A DNA stretch of 64,000 nucleotides from Adhaeribacter rhizoryzae (GTDB lineage Bacteria; Bacteroidota; Bacteroidia; Cytophagales; Hymenobacteraceae). The DNA lies in assembly GCF_008629685.1 (NCBI RefSeq), contig NZ_VWSF01000005.1, positions 62,001 through 126,000 on the forward strand. Direction: 5' to 3'. Below the pieces are notes generated by a model. The model did no database searches and was not told where the DNA came from. It saw only the letters and a list, made by a program, of their open reading frames with translations. The position numbers and the translations under genes were made by a program. Shown here piece after piece: positions 1-8,887 of the stretch; position 1 is the first letter of the stretch; the number at the start of each line of letters is the position of its first letter.

Positions 1-926
1 CTTTTCAGGCCGCTTGCCGGCCCTGATATACCTGTAATTTCGCCGCCGTAAGATAAAAACTGAATAATATGTTTGCCAGAAGAGATAGCAATACCTCCTT
101 GTCCATCAACCAGGCCCGCTGGTATATCGAGGTAATATATTTTATCATCTTCCACAATACCCATTGGTGGTGTTTTAAAGTTGCTTAAGCTAAAAGTACT
201 ATAAACTTCGCCAGTGCTGTTATATAGGTTTATTTGCACTGAATTAAGATTGGTAAAATCTTTAGGAACGGCAAGTTCTATAAAACCGGTTTTAGTAACC
301 GTTGTGTTGGCGTAGTGTAATTCGTTTAATTTAATGCGCGGAATAGGGGTGCCGAATAAACTTAGGTTGTCTACCCGAAAGGCACCTAAATAACTGCTGG
401 CACCATACCCGTAAATCCGGAATGTAACAGACCTGCCTTCAGGAATAATTATATCGGTAAAATCCCAGGTGGCTTTACTTAATTTGCTTTCCAGTGGCGA
501 AAAGTCAAACGATTCGGTATTGAAGTTGCCGCTCCCATTGTGCGTAATTCTAACATTAGTAGGGCCGGCATCGGTGCGGTAATTATCGAAACTAAGCGAG
601 GTTAGTAGCAAAGCGTAATCAGGCTTAGCCGTAACGGTAAACTCTATAAAACGCTCATCTTCGGGTGTTTTGGCCCATTCGCGCGAGTTATACACGTTAT
701 CGCCGCGCCACCATTGCACCACTTCTCTTCTAAATGGGCTAAAAGTTGCATAATAAGGTTGGGCTGTTACGGCAGAAAAATCATTTTGGGTTTGAAGTGT
801 AGAAACTCCGGTGAACTCGTATTTACCAATTAATTGAGCAAAAGCATTTGAGGAAGAAAAAGCAAAAAAGATAAAAATTAAAAATGTGTACAGGGTTAAG
901 TTAGAAAGTAATGAACCAGTTTTCAT
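1..926 (-). CDS. Secreted protein, C-terminus beyond window edge (lamin-tail-like region)
   Basis: The reading frame starts at the ATG at 926-924 and stays open to the left edge, giving about 308 residues with no stop. The first 30 residues are a clear signal peptide (a basic start, then a run rich in Leu, Ile and Phe, ending in AFAQ). Next comes a beta-rich region of about 150 residues resembling secreted jelly-roll domains. After residue 200 the stretch containing IKLNELHYAN and GFIELAVP resembles lamin-tail-type domains of secreted Bacteroidetes proteins. Its role is unknown; such proteins are often surface adhesins or are attached to nucleases. The domain reading is by eye. A type IX sorting domain would be expected in the missing C-terminus. 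Confidence 0.7.
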   Translation of the reverse strand, partial: MKTGSLLSNLTLYTFLIFIFFAFSSSNAFAQLIGKYEFTGVSTLQTQNDFSAVTAQPYYATFSPFRREVVQWWRGDNVYNSREWAKTPEDERFIEFTVTAKPDYALLLTSLSFDNYRTDAGPTNVRITHNGSGNFNTESFDFSPLESKLSKATWDFTDIIIPEGRSVTFRIYGYGASSYLGAFRVDNLSLFGTPIPRIKLNELHYANTTVTKTGFIELAVPKDFTNLNSVQINLYNSTGEVYSTFSLSNFKTPPMGIVEDDKIYYLDIPAGLVDGQGGIAISSGKHIIQFLSYGGEITGISGPASGLK

Positions 927-1280
927 TTAAAATATATATTGGTTAGCGTTTGCTTGCCCGAAGCTGACCTTTTTAATATAAATTTTTTTAAACTGCTTAG
1001 TAGTAAGCTTATAGGTCTGCTGTTATTCAGATTAAATAAAATTCTTGTTTCAAAAGTTCAACAGTATTTATAATTATTTTAATACTAATTAATAATATGG
1101 CCCTATTGAGTTTAAACGCATTTATTGAATAATCCTAAAAGAAAATTAGTTTGAACTTGGTGCTGGTAATAATGGAAAGAGATGAAGAAGAGGAACGAAG
1201 ACTAAACGGAAAGGTGATGTGGCGTAAGAATTTTTCAGCTCGACTTTGGTTAAGCAAATGCTATATTTAATGTATATTAA

Positions 1281-1454
1281 ATTGAAATAGCGCATTAACT
1301 TTCTTATTAATATTTTCTAAAGAATACCTACCCAATGCTGTCATTCTGAAAGAATCTTATTGGCTGCCTGCTGGCAAGATTCTTTCAGAATGACAGCATT
1401 GGGTGGTACGGCCTTAGCTTTATTTAAAGCGCAGCAATCATTTAAATTTGGTAT
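1281..1454. repeat. Dispersed palindromic repeat, copy A (GTCATTCTGA family)
   Basis: A perfect 28-bp inverted repeat (1331-1358 with 1376-1403, 17-nt loop) contains the core TGTCATTCTGAAAGAATCTT. Sequence on both sides, from ATTGAAA at 1281 to TTTGGTAT near 1454, matches a second copy at 17588-17761. The repeat is therefore a unit of about 174 bp, larger than the hairpin. It fills most of the 605-base gap between the two flanking minus-strand genes. TAAATTTG at 1443-1450 fits a Bacteroidetes -7 box, but no clear -33 box was found. Confidence 0.8.
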
Positions 1455-1477
1455 AAATTAAAAATTACCCAAAAAAG

Positions 1478-1508
1478 AAAGGCCGGTCTTAAACTAAAAC
1501 CGGCCTTT
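1478..1508 (-). terminator. Intrinsic terminator of the alpha-galactosidase gene
   Basis: AAAGGCCGGT (1478-1487) pairs with ACCGGCCTTT (1499-1508). On the minus strand it is followed by a T-rich run, 24 bases past the stop codon. The other strand also has a T-run, so it may act in both directions. Confidence 0.85.
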
Positions 1509-1531
1509 TCTTTTTGCAGTTCTTATTAGAA

Positions 1532-3790
1532 TTACTTTTGCTGCGTTAGTTCTAATATTACGCTGGTGCGGCGGGTACTTAACTGCGGGTTAAAACCTAC
1601 GGTCATGAGGTAGTCGCCGGAATAAATTGCGTCTTCTTTTATGGGCGTCCGGGTTTCGGGATAAAGATTAAGCTCTTTTACTTTGTACTTTTTGTCTGGG
1701 TTTAAGCCTTTTAATTTAATTGGGGAGCCGGTGCCAGCGCCGTAACGGTTACCGACCATGTAATTAAACATTACGGACCGGTTTTGAGCTTCGTTTACAT
1801 ACATTAAAGAAGCAAAATCATTTTCGTGCGGGTTGGCCAACCGGAATAAATTGCCGTGCCATACTACTTCTTTAATGGAGTTGTAGTTTTTTACGGCTTG
1901 CTGGCAAAATTGGAGTTCTTTCGGTTCTAACTTGCTTACCACAATATCAAAACCCAGCTTGCCCATCATGGCTACATCGGTGCGGAATTTTATAGGTTGT
2001 TTGCCCCAGTCGGTTACGTGATTGTCGTGCGAAATGGCCGGGAAAAAGTAAGAATACTCCCACTGCATAAAAATGCGTTCCAAAGGATCAGTGTTATCGC
2101 TAAGCCAGAATTCGGTAAAATATTTAAGAGCCGCATAATCTACCCGACCGCCGCCGCCGGAGCAAAGCATCATGGGCAGTTTGGGGTATTGGGCCCGAAA
2201 CCGATCCAGCACTTTATACAAGCCTTTTACATAATCGACGTACAAATGCGACTGGTTTCTTAAGTAAGTAGAGTGGGCGTTGTAGATTACGGCATTGCAA
2301 TCCCATTTAAAAAAGGCTACTCCGGGGTTTTTGGTCATGATGTTGTCCAGCACGTTAAACACAAAATCCTGTACCTGCGGGTTGCTCAAATCCAGCACCA
2401 ACTGGTTGCGGTATAAGTGCTCTTCGCGGCCCGGCTGCCGGATTACCCATTCGGGATGTTGTTCGTAGAGTTCGCTTTTGGGGTTTACCATTTCGGGCTC
2501 TACCCAAATACCAAATTTTACGTCGTTATTCTTGGCTTCTTTTACCAAATAACCAATGCCGTGCGGCAGTTTTTGTACGTTTTCCTGCCAATCGCCGAGG
2601 CCGGCTTTATCGTTGTTGCGCGGGTATTTATTCGCAAACCAACCGTCGTCGAGCAAGAACATATCTACGCCTAATTTTTTGGTATCTTTAATCAGTTCGG
2701 CGAGTTTGGGTTCGTTAAAGTCGAAATAAGTGGCTTCCCAATTGTTCAGGAGCGTAAGGCGATCGCCTTGTCCGTCCAGAATGCGGTATTTGCGGGCCCA
2801 GCGGTGCAGGTTACGACTGGCCTCGCCTTTGCCTTTTTCGGAGTAAGTATAGAGGAACAAAGCGGTAGTAAATTCCTGGCCAGGAGCTAAAGTATAAGCC
2901 GAGGCAAACGGATTAATACCGCCAATAATGCGCAAATTATTTAAAGGATCTACTTCCAAATCTACCCTGAAATTACCAGACCATTCTACCGACCCGTACA
3001 ATACCCGGCCTTCGTCTTCGGTAGCTGGTTTATCTAAAGAAACCATAAAAGTAGGCGGCTGGTACAGGTTGGCGCGGGTACCCAGTTTAGAATCGAGCAC
3101 TTTAATGCCGGCGGTTAGTTGGGTTTCCTGGGTTTGCATTTCTTTGGCCCAATCGCCGTGGTAGTGTTTCAGGTAATAACGATCGGCGGAAAGGTACAGG
3201 TTAGCCGAAGCGTATTTGTGCAGCGTAACCGGGCCTTGCTGGTTATTTTTTATTACCGACCATTGCTCAATGACATCTTCATCGTGGTAAACTTTGTAAA
3301 ATAAAGTTACTTCTAAGGGGTGTTGCGGATCGCGGAGCACCAGACTAGTGGTGCTTACGTTTTTATCGGTTTTCTGCACTTTATGGCTCACGTACTGCAA
3401 ATCCAAAGAAGTATTGCCATCGGAGTGGGTAACCTGAATGGCCGGTTCTACCAGGTTGCGGGATCCCGCCGGGGTATAAGCTGAATTCAGGATGCCGGAA
3501 TAATCATCGCCACGGCGGTACATGGTGGGTACGTGCTGGTATTCGGCGGGCGTTTTTAATTTTTTACCGAAGTACGTAATGCCTACCCGCTGATCGGCGC
3601 CTACCTGTAAAGCCAGGGCATGGTGCTGGGTTTCTATTGGAATAATGGTTTGTTTCTGGGCTAAAACCTGAGTTGTAAATAAAAACAGCAGGGAAAGTAA
3701 AAGGTTACTTTTAATTAGTTGTGAAGAGCAGAAATGCTTTTGAACGTTAGAAAGTAGCATAAACATTAAAAGGTAAACTTTAAGCAGCAA
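1532..3790 (-). CDS. Alpha-galactosidase, glycoside hydrolase family 36
   Basis: This enzyme hydrolyses terminal alpha-1,6-galactosyl residues of raffinose-type oligosaccharides or galactomannan side chains. Of 752 residues, about 28-45 form the signal peptide core ending in VLAQ, so it is exported. An N-terminal beta domain is followed by the TIM barrel. The motif FLLDDGWF lies near 378-385. KWD at 495-497 supplies the expected nucleophile Asp497. SDNTD at 564-568 supplies the acid/base Asp. SGGGGRVDY near 544-552 also fits GH36. The first 10-20 residues are unusual, and starting at Met11 would give a more normal signal peptide. It stands alone, without a transporter or regulator beside it, and has its own terminator. 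Confidence 0.9.
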   Translation of the reverse strand: MLLKVYLLMFMLLSNVQKHFCSSQLIKSNLLLSLLFLFTTQVLAQKQTIIPIETQHHALALQVGADQRVGITYFGKKLKTPAEYQHVPTMYRRGDDYSGILNSAYTPAGSRNLVEPAIQVTHSDGNTSLDLQYVSHKVQKTDKNVSTTSLVLRDPQHPLEVTLFYKVYHDEDVIEQWSVIKNNQQGPVTLHKYASANLYLSADRYYLKHYHGDWAKEMQTQETQLTAGIKVLDSKLGTRANLYQPPTFMVSLDKPATEDEGRVLYGSVEWSGNFRVDLEVDPLNNLRIIGGINPFASAYTLAPGQEFTTALFLYTYSEKGKGEASRNLHRWARKYRILDGQGDRLTLLNNWEATYFDFNEPKLAELIKDTKKLGVDMFLLDDGWFANKYPRNNDKAGLGDWQENVQKLPHGIGYLVKEAKNNDVKFGIWVEPEMVNPKSELYEQHPEWVIRQPGREEHLYRNQLVLDLSNPQVQDFVFNVLDNIMTKNPGVAFFKWDCNAVIYNAHSTYLRNQSHLYVDYVKGLYKVLDRFRAQYPKLPMMLCSGGGGRVDYAALKYFTEFWLSDNTDPLERIFMQWEYSYFFPAISHDNHVTDWGKQPIKFRTDVAMMGKLGFDIVVSKLEPKELQFCQQAVKNYNSIKEVVWHGNLFRLANPHENDFASLMYVNEAQNRSVMFNYMVGNRYGAGTGSPIKLKGLNPDKKYKVKELNLYPETRTPIKEDAIYSGDYLMTVGFNPQLSTRRTSVILELTQQK

Positions 3791-3997
3791 CTAAAGGTAA
3801 GCCGCCGATTAAAGTGTAATATATTCTTAAGCCCGAATTTATTTAATTATTACGAATTAACGCTGAATAATTAATAATTGGCTCCAAACAGTTTAGGTAA
3901 AAAGAAGCGGAGCACCATTCTGGAATAAAAGTAGCGTCGGTTAAATATTGGGTATATCGGGCTCAGGAAATTGCTTTAATAAAACTCAGGCAAAAAA

Positions 3998-4030
3998 AAG
4001 GTGACGACCTTTGTAAAGCCGTCACCTTTT
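3998..4030 (-). terminator. Intrinsic terminator of the DUF2382 stress protein genes
   Basis: AAAGGTGACG and CGTCACCTTT pair around a short loop, with T-tracts on both strands. It lies 20 bases past the stop at 4051. Confidence 0.85.
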
Positions 4031-4050
4031 AAAAAAATATTATGCTGTTA

Positions 4051-5148
4051 TTATAAAGCAGTTGAACGGTCTCCGTCCAAGTCAGTTCTTCTGCGATCGT
4101 TATCTAAATCTAAACGGTTCCGGTCGTCTAAGTCTGTATCCAGGGTATTGCGCACATCCGTATCCAGGTTGTTCCGGTTTAGGTTCTCTACGTCTACTTC
4201 GGTTTTGCGCACGGTATCGCGCACTACTTCGTCGCGCTCCTGTACTTCTTTGTTTAAAGAAACTTCTTCTACCACCCGGGCTTCTTTGTTCACTACCGGC
4301 ACTTCGGCATGTTCCGTCATTTCAATAGTTCCTTCCCGGAAAGTATTTAGTTCGTTATCGCCAACCGGCCGGTTAACCGGGTTGCGGGTTACGTTTACGT
4401 GTTCTTCGCGCAGGCGCAAATGCTCTTCTACCGGACGTTCAATAATCCGGCTCCGCAGGCGTACGCCACCGGTTTCAACTTCCCGTTTGCCTACCTGCAG
4501 GTTTTCTTCAATAATCGGAATAGAGCGGTCAGCATCTAAGCGGTCCGAATCCAGATTGGTGCGGTTAAAATCAGTATCTAAATTAGTACGGTTATAGTCG
4601 GTGTCTAAATTATTCCGGTTATAATCAGCGTCTAAGTTCGTACGATTAAAATCATCGTTTAAGTTAGTGCGATTAAAATCAGTATCGGAATTGGTGGTAC
4701 CAGCGGTATTGGGCATACCGGTAATACCGGCTCCGGAAGCCAGCGAACTGCCGGCAGTACTTAACCTATCAGAAGTACCGGAATAGCCATAACGGGCAGC
4801 CTGCTCATCTACATCTACGGCACCATAATCATCTAATAATTCAGCGGCCCGACGGGCTTCTTCATCGTTTTGGGCATGTACGGTTACTACGCAACCATGC
4901 CGGGCAGCAGTAGAATATTTGCGGGCATCGTCGTCGTTATCGCCTCCGAATAAAGAGCGGAAAAAGCCACCAATGCTGTCATCGTCGCGGTCATCATCAT
5001 ACCGGTCAGATGTTGTAGTATTATTATTATAACTACTGCGGTCCGAAACATCAATACGGTCGCGGGCTATGCCGTTGCTGGTAAGCTGCGTTACAGCAGT
5101 TTGGGCTTGGCTACTATTGTCGAAAATTCCTATTACGGTCTGTGTCAT
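4051..5148 (-). CDS. General-stress/DUF2382 (YsnF/AvaK) protein with internal tandem repeats
   Basis: This 365-residue soluble protein has no signal peptide. Residues 1 to about 110 resemble the general stress protein 17M/YflT domain (TQTVIGIFDNSSQAQTAV start). Residues 158-202 are five 9-residue repeats of the form (F/Y)NRTNLDxD. About 211-320 is a DUF2382 domain (SIPIIEENLQVGKREVETGG), the PRC-barrel-associated domain of YsnF and AvaK. The C-terminus returns to Asn/Leu/Asp/Arg-rich repeats. The family is linked to general stress and desiccation responses, but its biochemical role is not known. A second DUF2382 gene lies 43 bases upstream on the same strand, so the two are probably co-transcribed and share the terminator at 3998-4030. 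Confidence 0.85.
   Translation of the reverse strand: MTQTVIGIFDNSSQAQTAVTQLTSNGIARDRIDVSDRSSYNNNTTTSDRYDDDRDDDSIGGFFRSLFGGDNDDDARKYSTAARHGCVVTVHAQNDEEARRAAELLDDYGAVDVDEQAARYGYSGTSDRLSTAGSSLASGAGITGMPNTAGTTNSDTDFNRTNLNDDFNRTNLDADYNRNNLDTDYNRTNLDTDFNRTNLDSDRLDADRSIPIIEENLQVGKREVETGGVRLRSRIIERPVEEHLRLREEHVNVTRNPVNRPVGDNELNTFREGTIEMTEHAEVPVVNKEARVVEEVSLNKEVQERDEVVRDTVRKTEVDVENLNRNNLDTDVRNTLDTDLDDRNRLDLDNDRRRTDLDGDRSTAL
4543..4677 (-). repeat. Coding 27-bp tandem repeat, five units
   Basis: Five in-frame 27-bp units (4651-4677, 4624-4650, 4597-4623, 4570-4596, 4543-4569) encode FNRTNLNDD, FNRTNLDAD, YNRNNLDTD, YNRTNLDTD and FNRTNLDSD. They lie inside the DUF2382 stress-protein gene, between its two domains. 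The length keeps frame, so copy number can change without breaking the protein. Confidence 0.95.
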
Positions 5149-5191
5149 AGTTTTACTTAGTTTTTAAAGGTTGAAAAAGGTGGTCTAAATT

Positions 5192-5647
5192 TTAAGCCGG
5201 TTCACTATCTGTCGGCTCAATGGTTTGATGCTCCACGTTTACTGCTTCTTTTAGCAGGGTAACCGGTTGGTTCACCTGCGTTTGTACTTGCTTTTTGGTA
5301 ATACGGAGCTCTTCTACTACCAGCAAACGTACTTGCACTACTTCCCGCAAAACCGGAATAATCATGGTTTCGCCTTCGTAGCGAATCGGGGGCGGAGGGG
5401 TATCCACGTATTCGTTTACCGGCACCCTTTCTACTTGGTGTTCTTCGTGGGTTAACGCCACGTTCACAAGTTCTTCTTGTTCCTGCACACTTTTGGTAAT
5501 GCGTAAACGTCCCGATTCTACTACCTGCTTGCCAATTTGCGCTTGTTCCTCTACCACCGGAATCACGAATGAAGAACCTGCCTGAGCAGCAGTCTTTTTA
5601 TCATTCTTTGATTCCTCAGCTTCAGATTCTATTGCAATATTTATCAT
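5192..5647 (-). CDS. DUF2382 domain protein, second copy
   Basis: This 151-residue soluble protein is almost entirely DUF2382-like. Two related halves can be seen: FVIPVVEEQAQIGKQVVESG near 28-47, and MIIPVLREVVQVRLLVVEE in the second half. Each is followed by a charged strand of the type LRITKxVQxQ. The protein begins with a Glu/Lys-rich tail of about 25 residues. It lies just upstream of the larger DUF2382 gene on the same strand, 43 bases away, and probably shares its transcript and terminator. The family appears in stress-induced loci; the molecular role is unknown. Confidence 0.8.
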   Translation of the reverse strand: MINIAIESEAEESKNDKKTAAQAGSSFVIPVVEEQAQIGKQVVESGRLRITKSVQEQEELVNVALTHEEHQVERVPVNEYVDTPPPPIRYEGETMIIPVLREVVQVRLLVVEELRITKKQVQTQVNQPVTLLKEAVNVEHQTIEPTDSEPA

Positions 5648-6372
5648 CGGGTATTAGCGGTTAAGTAGGCCTTAATTTACGGCCCTGCCCCAGATTAAGT
5701 TTACTTCTTTTGAAAATAAAAAATTGTACTTTCGTTTAGGGCTGCTGTGCGATTAAAATGCCAAAAGGTGTATATAAGTAAAGTAAAATATTGAAAAATA
5801 GCTTAATAAATTAGTTATATATAGCAGCTTTTGATAATAGTAATCTGGAGATTTTTTAAAAATAATTGTATTTATGAAAGGAGACTGGATTAGTGATTTA
5901 AGAGCAGTATTGGCTCAATAGCGCTTTTGACCAATAATGCTGAAGGCATAATAAATATATTATTTGAGCAAAACAGCTTTGAAAAAGCTGACAGAAAAGG
6001 TAAAATTAAATATCAAAAAAGAAAATTAAATTAGATTGAATTCACCCTAAAAACAGGAAGAGAATTAATTGAATTAAGCCAAAAACTGCCAGTTCAAATA
6101 ATTTATTTTCAAACCAACAATTTTTAATAAGCTGGATTAAAAAATATTACCCGCTCCCAGCAAATGTAGAAGCAGAATAATATTTTTTTATTAAGAGAAG
6201 GAATAAAATTAATTAATTGATAGTACGCAAAAGCCAAACAATTAGAAGTTTGACTAATCCATTTCAGTTATTCTGGGAATACAAGTATACCCAGAATAAC
6301 TGAAATGGGTTGCAAAGACAAATGAGAACTATACAGTTTAATTTTGCGCAATATCAGTTATTGATAAATGTA
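5648..6372. other. AT-rich gene-free stretch with one long perfect palindrome
   Basis: About 725 bases without a credible gene; all frames are cut by stops. The right part holds a perfect 19-bp inverted repeat (listed separately). The left end should contain the promoter of the DUF2382 pair, but no convincing TTTG/TAnnTTTG pair was found. Confidence 0.6.
6259..6308. repeat. Perfect 19-bp inverted repeat
   Basis: CCATTTCAGTTATTCTGGG at 6259-6277 is exactly complementary to 6290-6308, and the loop can extend the pairing (GAATAC with GTATAC). It lies 64 bases past the msrA stop. Neither side has a T-tract, so it is more likely a REP-like palindrome or mRNA-end hairpin than a standard terminator. 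Confidence 0.8.
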
Positions 6373-6924
6373 TTATTTACCTGACCAGTGCCGCTCCAGA
6401 AAACCGGCTCGTCCGGAACCTACGCTATAGCGCTGGTAGTGCAACGGGTTCTTTTTATAATAATCCTGGTGGTACTCTTCGGCCGGATAAAAAGGTTTAG
6501 CGGATAAAATTGGCGTTACAATCGGGCGATTAAAAGCACCGCTTTGGGCTAATGCTATTTTAGATTTTTCGGCCAATTCTTTCTGCTCCGGGTTGTGGTA
6601 AAAAATGGCCGTTTGGTAAGAAGAACCCCGATCCGCAAACTGGCCGCTGGCATCTGTTGGGTCTATTTGCTGCCAGAAAACCGATAATATTTCATCGTAC
6701 GAAATTATGTTTGGGTCGAAAGTTATTTGCACGGCTTCGTAGTGCCCGGTAGTATCGGAGCATACTTGCTCGTAAGTTGGGTTTTCTACGTGGCCGCCCG
6801 TATAACCCGAAATTACTTTAATAACCCCCGGCCATTTATCAAAAGGCTTTACCATACACCAAAAACAGCCACCGGCAAAGGTAGCCAACTGGTAAGGCGT
6901 TTCAGATTGCATCTTGTCTTCCAT
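6373..6924 (-). CDS. msrA: Peptide-methionine (S)-S-oxide reductase
   Basis: MsrA reduces methionine S-sulfoxide in proteins or free methionine, using thioredoxin. The 183 residues carry the active-site motif GCFWC near 19-23, followed by the typical [37 protein letters not shown] and [10 protein letters not shown] are further conserved stretches. The length is normal for a single-domain MsrA and there is no fused MsrB. No signal peptide is visible, so it is cytosolic. The start could be Met1 or Met5. It appears to be a single-gene unit, with gene-free sequence on both sides. Confidence 0.95.
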   Translation of the reverse strand: MEDKMQSETPYQLATFAGGCFWCMVKPFDKWPGVIKVISGYTGGHVENPTYEQVCSDTTGHYEAVQITFDPNIISYDEILSVFWQQIDPTDASGQFADRGSSYQTAIFYHNPEQKELAEKSKIALAQSGAFNRPIVTPILSAKPFYPAEEYHQDYYKKNPLHYQRYSVGSGRAGFLERHWSGK

Positions 6925-7298
6925 TTGGTTCTTTTACTATTTACAAATAATAGTCTGCTATACAAGCGCTTAGTTTATATGCATCACAGCAATAAATATA
7001 ATATTGAGCCTGATTTATAGTTGGTGTTGTTTTAAACGCAACAAAGCCGTTGGTGTTTATTTTTTAATTTATTTAACCAAAGCAAATAAACCCGGTATTA
7101 ATGTAATCAAAAAAGTATGTATAAAATTATTCAGGTAAAGTGGCCGAAGTTGGCTAAAATTTAATTGCTTTATTTAGTAGTTCCTGAAAATGAAAAGAGA
7201 AAAATTAATAAATATATTACCTGTTTGGTCGCTTTGTAATTTTAAAATGAAAATGTTTATAAATTAAAAAGGAAGCTTTTGAGGCTTCCTTTTCTTTA
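6925..7298. other. Gene-free spacer upstream of msrA
   Basis: About 370 AT-rich bases. The only structure found is the terminator at 7266-7294; the msrA promoter should lie here but was not resolved. Confidence 0.5.
7266..7294 (-). terminator. Intrinsic terminator of the small coiled-coil gene
   Basis: AAAAGGAAGC pairs with GCTTCCTTTT around TTTTGAG, immediately after the stop at 7299 in the minus-strand direction. Confidence 0.8.
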
Positions 7299-7529
7299 TT
7301 ATTGAGATTCCTGACTGGCTTCTTTTTTTCTACGTCCACGGTAACCGCCGCGTTTTTTAGCGGGCGTTACATTACCCGATTCAATTTCTGATAACAGTTT
7401 TTCTAAAGCTTCAACGCTTTTTTTCTGCTCGTTAATTACGCGGGTTAAAGTTGAAGTGATTGCACTAATCTGCTCTTTGTTTTTTTCTGCCGATTTTAAT
7501 GTTTCGATTACTTCTTCATATTTGCTCAT
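7299..7529 (-). CDS. Small coiled-coil protein with basic tail, unknown function
   Basis: A 76-residue protein. Residues 1-50 are a charged helix with heptad-like spacing of Leu and Ile (a coiled-coil prediction by eye). About 55-70 is very basic (AKKRGGYRGRRKKE), as in small nucleic-acid-binding proteins. The ATG start and the hairpin terminator directly after the stop support a real gene. No family was recognised. A role in nucleoid or RNA binding is only a guess from the charge pattern. Confidence 0.65.
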   Translation of the reverse strand: MSKYEEVIETLKSAEKNKEQISAITSTLTRVINEQKKSVEALEKLLSEIESGNVTPAKKRGGYRGRRKKEASQESQ

Positions 7530-7808
7530 AGAGGCTTGTGTTTAAGAGTGAAATAGAAAATTTTGATAAACCTATAAATTATTTTTGATTATAAAAAAAC
7601 TTATCCGGAATTTATATGCCAGCTTTGAAATATGGCAAAATTTGTAGGGTTTTTTTTAAAGAAAAGGCCGTTTTGATTAACAAAGAACGGAGCACGCTAT
7701 AAAATGAAAACTATTGCTACAATTTAGAAGCCACAATTTAGAGCAAAGCAATATACGGCAATATTTGCTGTGCCGAAGCAGCTAAAAATATTGCAAGCTT
7801 AAGTCGTT

Positions 7809-7886
7809 CAGGAAGAACCTATTTGGCAGCCTGCTACATAGTTTCCTCCCCGAATCCTTGGATTTCCAGAATGACAGGTGTGGATT
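7809..7886. repeat. Degenerate copy of the GTCATTCTGA/TTCCTCC repeat family
   Basis: TGCTACATAGTTTCCTCC and the following CCAGAATGACAG match, in opposite orientation, the loop and arms of the hairpin at 46394-46450. The arms here no longer pair well, so this looks like a decayed copy. Confidence 0.5.
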
Positions 7887-7954
7887 GCTTAAATTTCTAT
7901 TTTTAACTCTTCCGTAATAGCAGTTATCAAAATGTCATAAACAAAGCGCTGCCT

Positions 7955-8023
7955 TTGCTGGGTGTTTTCACCAGCAAACAGTTTTACAGCCGCTTTAAAA
8001 TTGGCGATGATAACACCACCAAT
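7955..8023. repeat. Two-hairpin repeat module, diverged relative of the 57.3-kb element
   Basis: TTGCTGG (7955-7961) pairs with CCAGCAA (7971-7977), and ATTGGCGATG (8000-8009) pairs with CACCACCAAT (8014-8023). The same two hairpins in the same order and spacing lie inside the MITE-like element at 57337-57577, with recognisable identity between them. The long outer inverted repeats of that element are not preserved here. Together with the degenerate repeat at 7809-7886 it occupies the 539-base gap 7530-8068. Confidence 0.7.
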
Positions 8024-8068
8024 GGCGTTGTATTCTGCTCAAAACAGCTAAACTAAACAGCTTTTTAC

Positions 8069-8887
8069 TTACAAAGGGTTTGGCAACGACATTTTGGTTT
8101 TAACTTTAGTTAAATCTAACACCATACCTACTCCAGGTGTACCGTAAATGTAAGTAGGCATAAATACGACCGAAGGCTTCCGGCCCCAGCGGTTGCGGTG
8201 CGACAAGTAAGCCAGGTGCGAAGACAAAATACCAATACCGGCGCCGGCTAATACATCAGATTGCCAATGGGCGTTGTTTAACATGCGAAGGCCGCCAACA
8301 CTGGCCGCAATGGTGTAGGCCCCAATGCCGTACCACGGACTTTTGTGGCGCAATTCGGTGTGCAGAATAGAGGCCGCCAGAAAGGCGTGGGCAGTATGGC
8401 CCGATGGAAAAGAATAACGATTTTCGCCATTTGGCCGCAACTGATTCGTGGTGTTTTTTAATCCCAATACCAAAATGCCGTTAATAGCTTCAGCCTTTAA
8501 TATTACCAAACCGGTATTTAAAAAATCGTTATTAGATTTAACATTGAGCAAATTTGCCAGCGCCAGTTCGGCAAAAGGAGCAAACACCAAAATATCATCT
8601 ACCCGGGTATGAAAGTTAGGAAAATGCCGCTGAAGATCTTTCTGGGCATCGTAACTGCTATAAAGGCCATTGTCTTTGATAGTGGTTAAACCATAACCAA
8701 TTAAAACGGCGGGCACCACCGTAGCTTTAAAAATTTTAGATTTAAAAAACGGCGCTTTTTGCGAGGGAACTAATACGGAATCCTGGTATTTTTTTAAGGT
8801 ATCGGTTTCCTGGGCTACTAAAATGCCAGGGCTAAACATACCTATATAGAACACTACAAAAAGGTAATACTGTTTAATTTGCTGCAT
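8069..8887 (-). CDS. PAP2-superfamily phosphatase (membrane/periplasmic)
   Basis: This 272-residue protein has an N-terminal signal or anchor (GILVAQ end near residue 26). The three phosphatase motifs of the PAP2 family are present: a Lys/Arg stretch KNTTNQLRP, then FPSGHT with the catalytic His, then HWQSDVLAGAGIG with the second His and Asp. The family removes phosphate from lipid phosphates such as undecaprenyl pyrophosphate, phosphatidate or lipid A, at the outer face of the inner membrane. The substrate cannot be told from sequence. A diverged paralogue lies head to head at 9274-10179. Confidence 0.85.
   Translation of the reverse strand: MQQIKQYYLFVVFYIGMFSPGILVAQETDTLKKYQDSVLVPSQKAPFFKSKIFKATVVPAVLIGYGLTTIKDNGLYSSYDAQKDLQRHFPNFHTRVDDILVFAPFAELALANLLNVKSNNDFLNTGLVILKAEAINGILVLGLKNTTNQLRPNGENRYSFPSGHTAHAFLAASILHTELRHKSPWYGIGAYTIAASVGGLRMLNNAHWQSDVLAGAGIGILSSHLAYLSHRNRWGRKPSVVFMPTYIYGTPGVGMVLDLTKVKTKMSLPNPL

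Noticed and set aside
4001-4597. 198-residue plus-strand frame opposite the DUF2382 stress gene
   Set aside because: It is a Ser/Arg-rich mirror of the tandem repeats in the real minus-strand gene and crosses its terminator; no family resemblance.
4543-4677. Possible CRISPR array
   Set aside because: The 27-bp units are directly adjacent with no spacers, and code in frame for protein repeats.
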